Positions 9,240-10,006 of a stretch of 10,006 bases of DNA are shown here, piece after piece. The notes beneath the pieces were generated by a model, which did no database searches, was not told the origin of the DNA, and saw only the letters and a program-made list of their open reading frames with translations. Within the stretch, counting starts at the first letter, position 1, and the number at the start of each line of letters is the position of its first letter. Source of the stretch: JAEHDI01 sp035455185 (GTDB lineage: Bacteria > Acidobacteriota > Terriglobia > Bryobacterales > Bryobacteraceae); contig DATIFQ010000221.1 in NCBI GenBank assembly GCA_035455185.1, forward strand, positions 1 through 10,006, in the 5' to 3' direction. The translations under genes and the position numbers were made by a program.

Positions 9240-9799
9240 GTTTCGGGCCCCGCGGTGCGGGCGCCCATGCGCTCCGACCACCACGGCGGATAGGGCGGCA
9301 GCCCCTCCGGGAACGCGAACCTGCCGAGCTCGTGCAGCGCGCGCGAGTACACGCGGCGCTTGAAGTAGATGACGTCGTGCACGGCGTCCCACCAGTCGAC
9401 CCAGCGCCAGCGATCGAATTCCGGCGGCTGCTCGGTCGCGTCGAAGCGCAGCGCCGAGTCCCCGACCCCGAGCTTCAGGAGATACCAGCGCTGTTTCTGG
9501 CCGATGCAGGGCGGGCTCGAATCGCGGCGCACGAACTGCTGCGGCAACCGGTAGCGCAGCCAGCTGCGCGTGCGTGCGAGCTCCTCGACTTGATCGGGGC
9601 GGAGCCCCACCTCCTCCGTGAGCTCGCGGTAGAGCGCCTGCTCGGGCCGCTCGCCGCGGCGGATGCCACCCTGCGGGAACTGCCAGCCGCGCGCGCCCAC
9701 GCGCCCGCCGATGAACACCTGGCGGTCGTCGTTCATCAGGATGATGCCGACGTTCGCGCGGTAGCCATCGGCGTCGATGTAGTCGGTCTCCCGGTCCAT
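9236..9799 (-). CDS. rppH: RNA pyrophosphohydrolase RppH (Nudix)
   Basis: Converts the 5'-triphosphate of mRNAs to monophosphate (via diphosphate), which exposes them to RNase E and so starts 5'-end-dependent decay in the cytoplasm. The 187-residue protein has a complete Nudix box from G44 to L66 (G-x5-E50-x7-R58-E59-x2-E62-E63-x-G65), with the metal-binding glutamates in place. Family-specific segments are DGYRANVGI (11-19), WQFPQGG (39-45), WLRYRLP (80-86), CIGQKQRWYLL (98-108) and PEFDRWRWV (125-133). The ATG at 9799 gives eight residues before the DGYR motif, slightly more than E. coli; no better start exists, and the Shine-Dalgarno is weak. It converges on hemJ, sharing the stop-codon bases, and is divergent from the ABC permease gene with only 31 bp between starts. 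Confidence 0.95.
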   Translation of the reverse strand: MDRETDYIDADGYRANVGIILMNDDRQVFIGGRVGARGWQFPQGGIRRGERPEQALYRELTEEVGLRPDQVEELARTRSWLRYRLPQQFVRRDSSPPCIGQKQRWYLLKLGVGDSALRFDATEQPPEFDRWRWVDWWDAVHDVIYFKRRVYSRALHELGRFAFPEGLPPYPPWWSERMGARTAGPET

Positions 9800-9830
9800 G
9801 GGCGCGATTTTAATCGGCTAGAGTGCGCGC

Positions 9831-10006
9831 ATGGGGAGGATGCGCGCGACGACCCTGGTCCTGCTGCTGATCGCTGCGTCCATCGTCGCGATCGCGGCTT
9901 CGCTCGCCCTCGGCAGTTCCGGCATCGACGCGCCCTGGGAGCGGCTCGCGGCGGGCGACCCGTTGATGCGCACGATCGTCTGGGAGCTGCGCCTCCCGCG
10001 GGCGCT
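9831..10006 (+). CDS. FecCD/BtuC-family ABC transporter permease, N-terminal fragment
   Basis: Only the first 58 codons are in the window; the gene continues past the right edge. The fragment has a basic start (MGRMRATT), a first membrane helix at about 8-28, and the segment MRTIVWELRLPRA (46-58). LRLPR after the first helix is the hallmark of the FecCD family of inner-membrane permeases for vitamin B12, haem and ferric siderophores. The substrate cannot be told from this part. Two in-frame ATGs are possible (9831, 9840); GGGGAGG sits directly against the second, so neither has ideal spacing. The 31-bp gap to rppH contains the AT-rich inverted repeat CGATTTTAATCG (9805-9816), which may hold promoters for both directions. 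Confidence 0.8.
   Translation, partial: MGRMRATTLVLLLIAASIVAIAASLALGSSGIDAPWERLAAGDPLMRTIVWELRLPRA

Noticed and set aside
8790..9392. A 200-codon minus-strand open frame across hemJ and the rppH end
   Set aside because: Arg/Glu/His-rich shadow frame; both real genes have family-wide motifs.

Overview
The window is a high-GC bacterial chromosome segment, best read as a gammaproteobacterium. The evidence is a 16S-Ile-Ala-23S rRNA operon with boxA antitermination sites, a 16S gene of gammaproteobacterial type, and the gene order rrn / tyrS / M23 peptidase / erpA, which resembles the rrn-tyrS-peptidase-anmK-erpA neighbourhood that I recall from Pseudomonas. I cannot place it below class with confidence.

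Positions 1-4825 hold an rRNA operon on the minus strand. In transcription order (high to low coordinates) it contains: a strong P1-like promoter directly behind tyrS (4798-4825), a weaker P2-like promoter (4700-4729), a boxB-like hairpin with boxA, one strand of the 16S processing stalk, 16S rRNA (2983-4520), the other stalk strand, tRNA-Ile(GAU), tRNA-Ala(UGC), a second hairpin with boxA, and 23S rRNA. The 23S gene runs off the left edge, so about the last 380 nt of 23S and any 5S gene are outside the window.

Positions 4842-10006 hold compact housekeeping genes. tyrS (-) is divergent from an M23 murein endopeptidase of the MepM type (+). The peptidase converges on erpA (-), which lies behind a DUF6776-type membrane/coiled-coil gene in the same direction. 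A hemJ-type protoporphyrinogen oxidase gene (+) converges on rppH (-), and the two share one CTAG as both stop codons. A FecCD/BtuC-type ABC transporter permease (+) starts at the right edge.

The most unusual spot is 7479-7660. The erpA frame does not stop after the conserved C-terminal CGCG-SSFS motif. It continues for 59 codons through a near-perfect 55-bp palindrome and then antisense through the end of the peptidase gene. The palindrome looks like a bidirectional terminator built from two mirrored GGGGA-N3-TCCCC hairpins, reminiscent of REP/REPIN elements. The gene usually found here, anmK, is missing. No CRISPR array, prophage, transposase or obvious new defence system is present.
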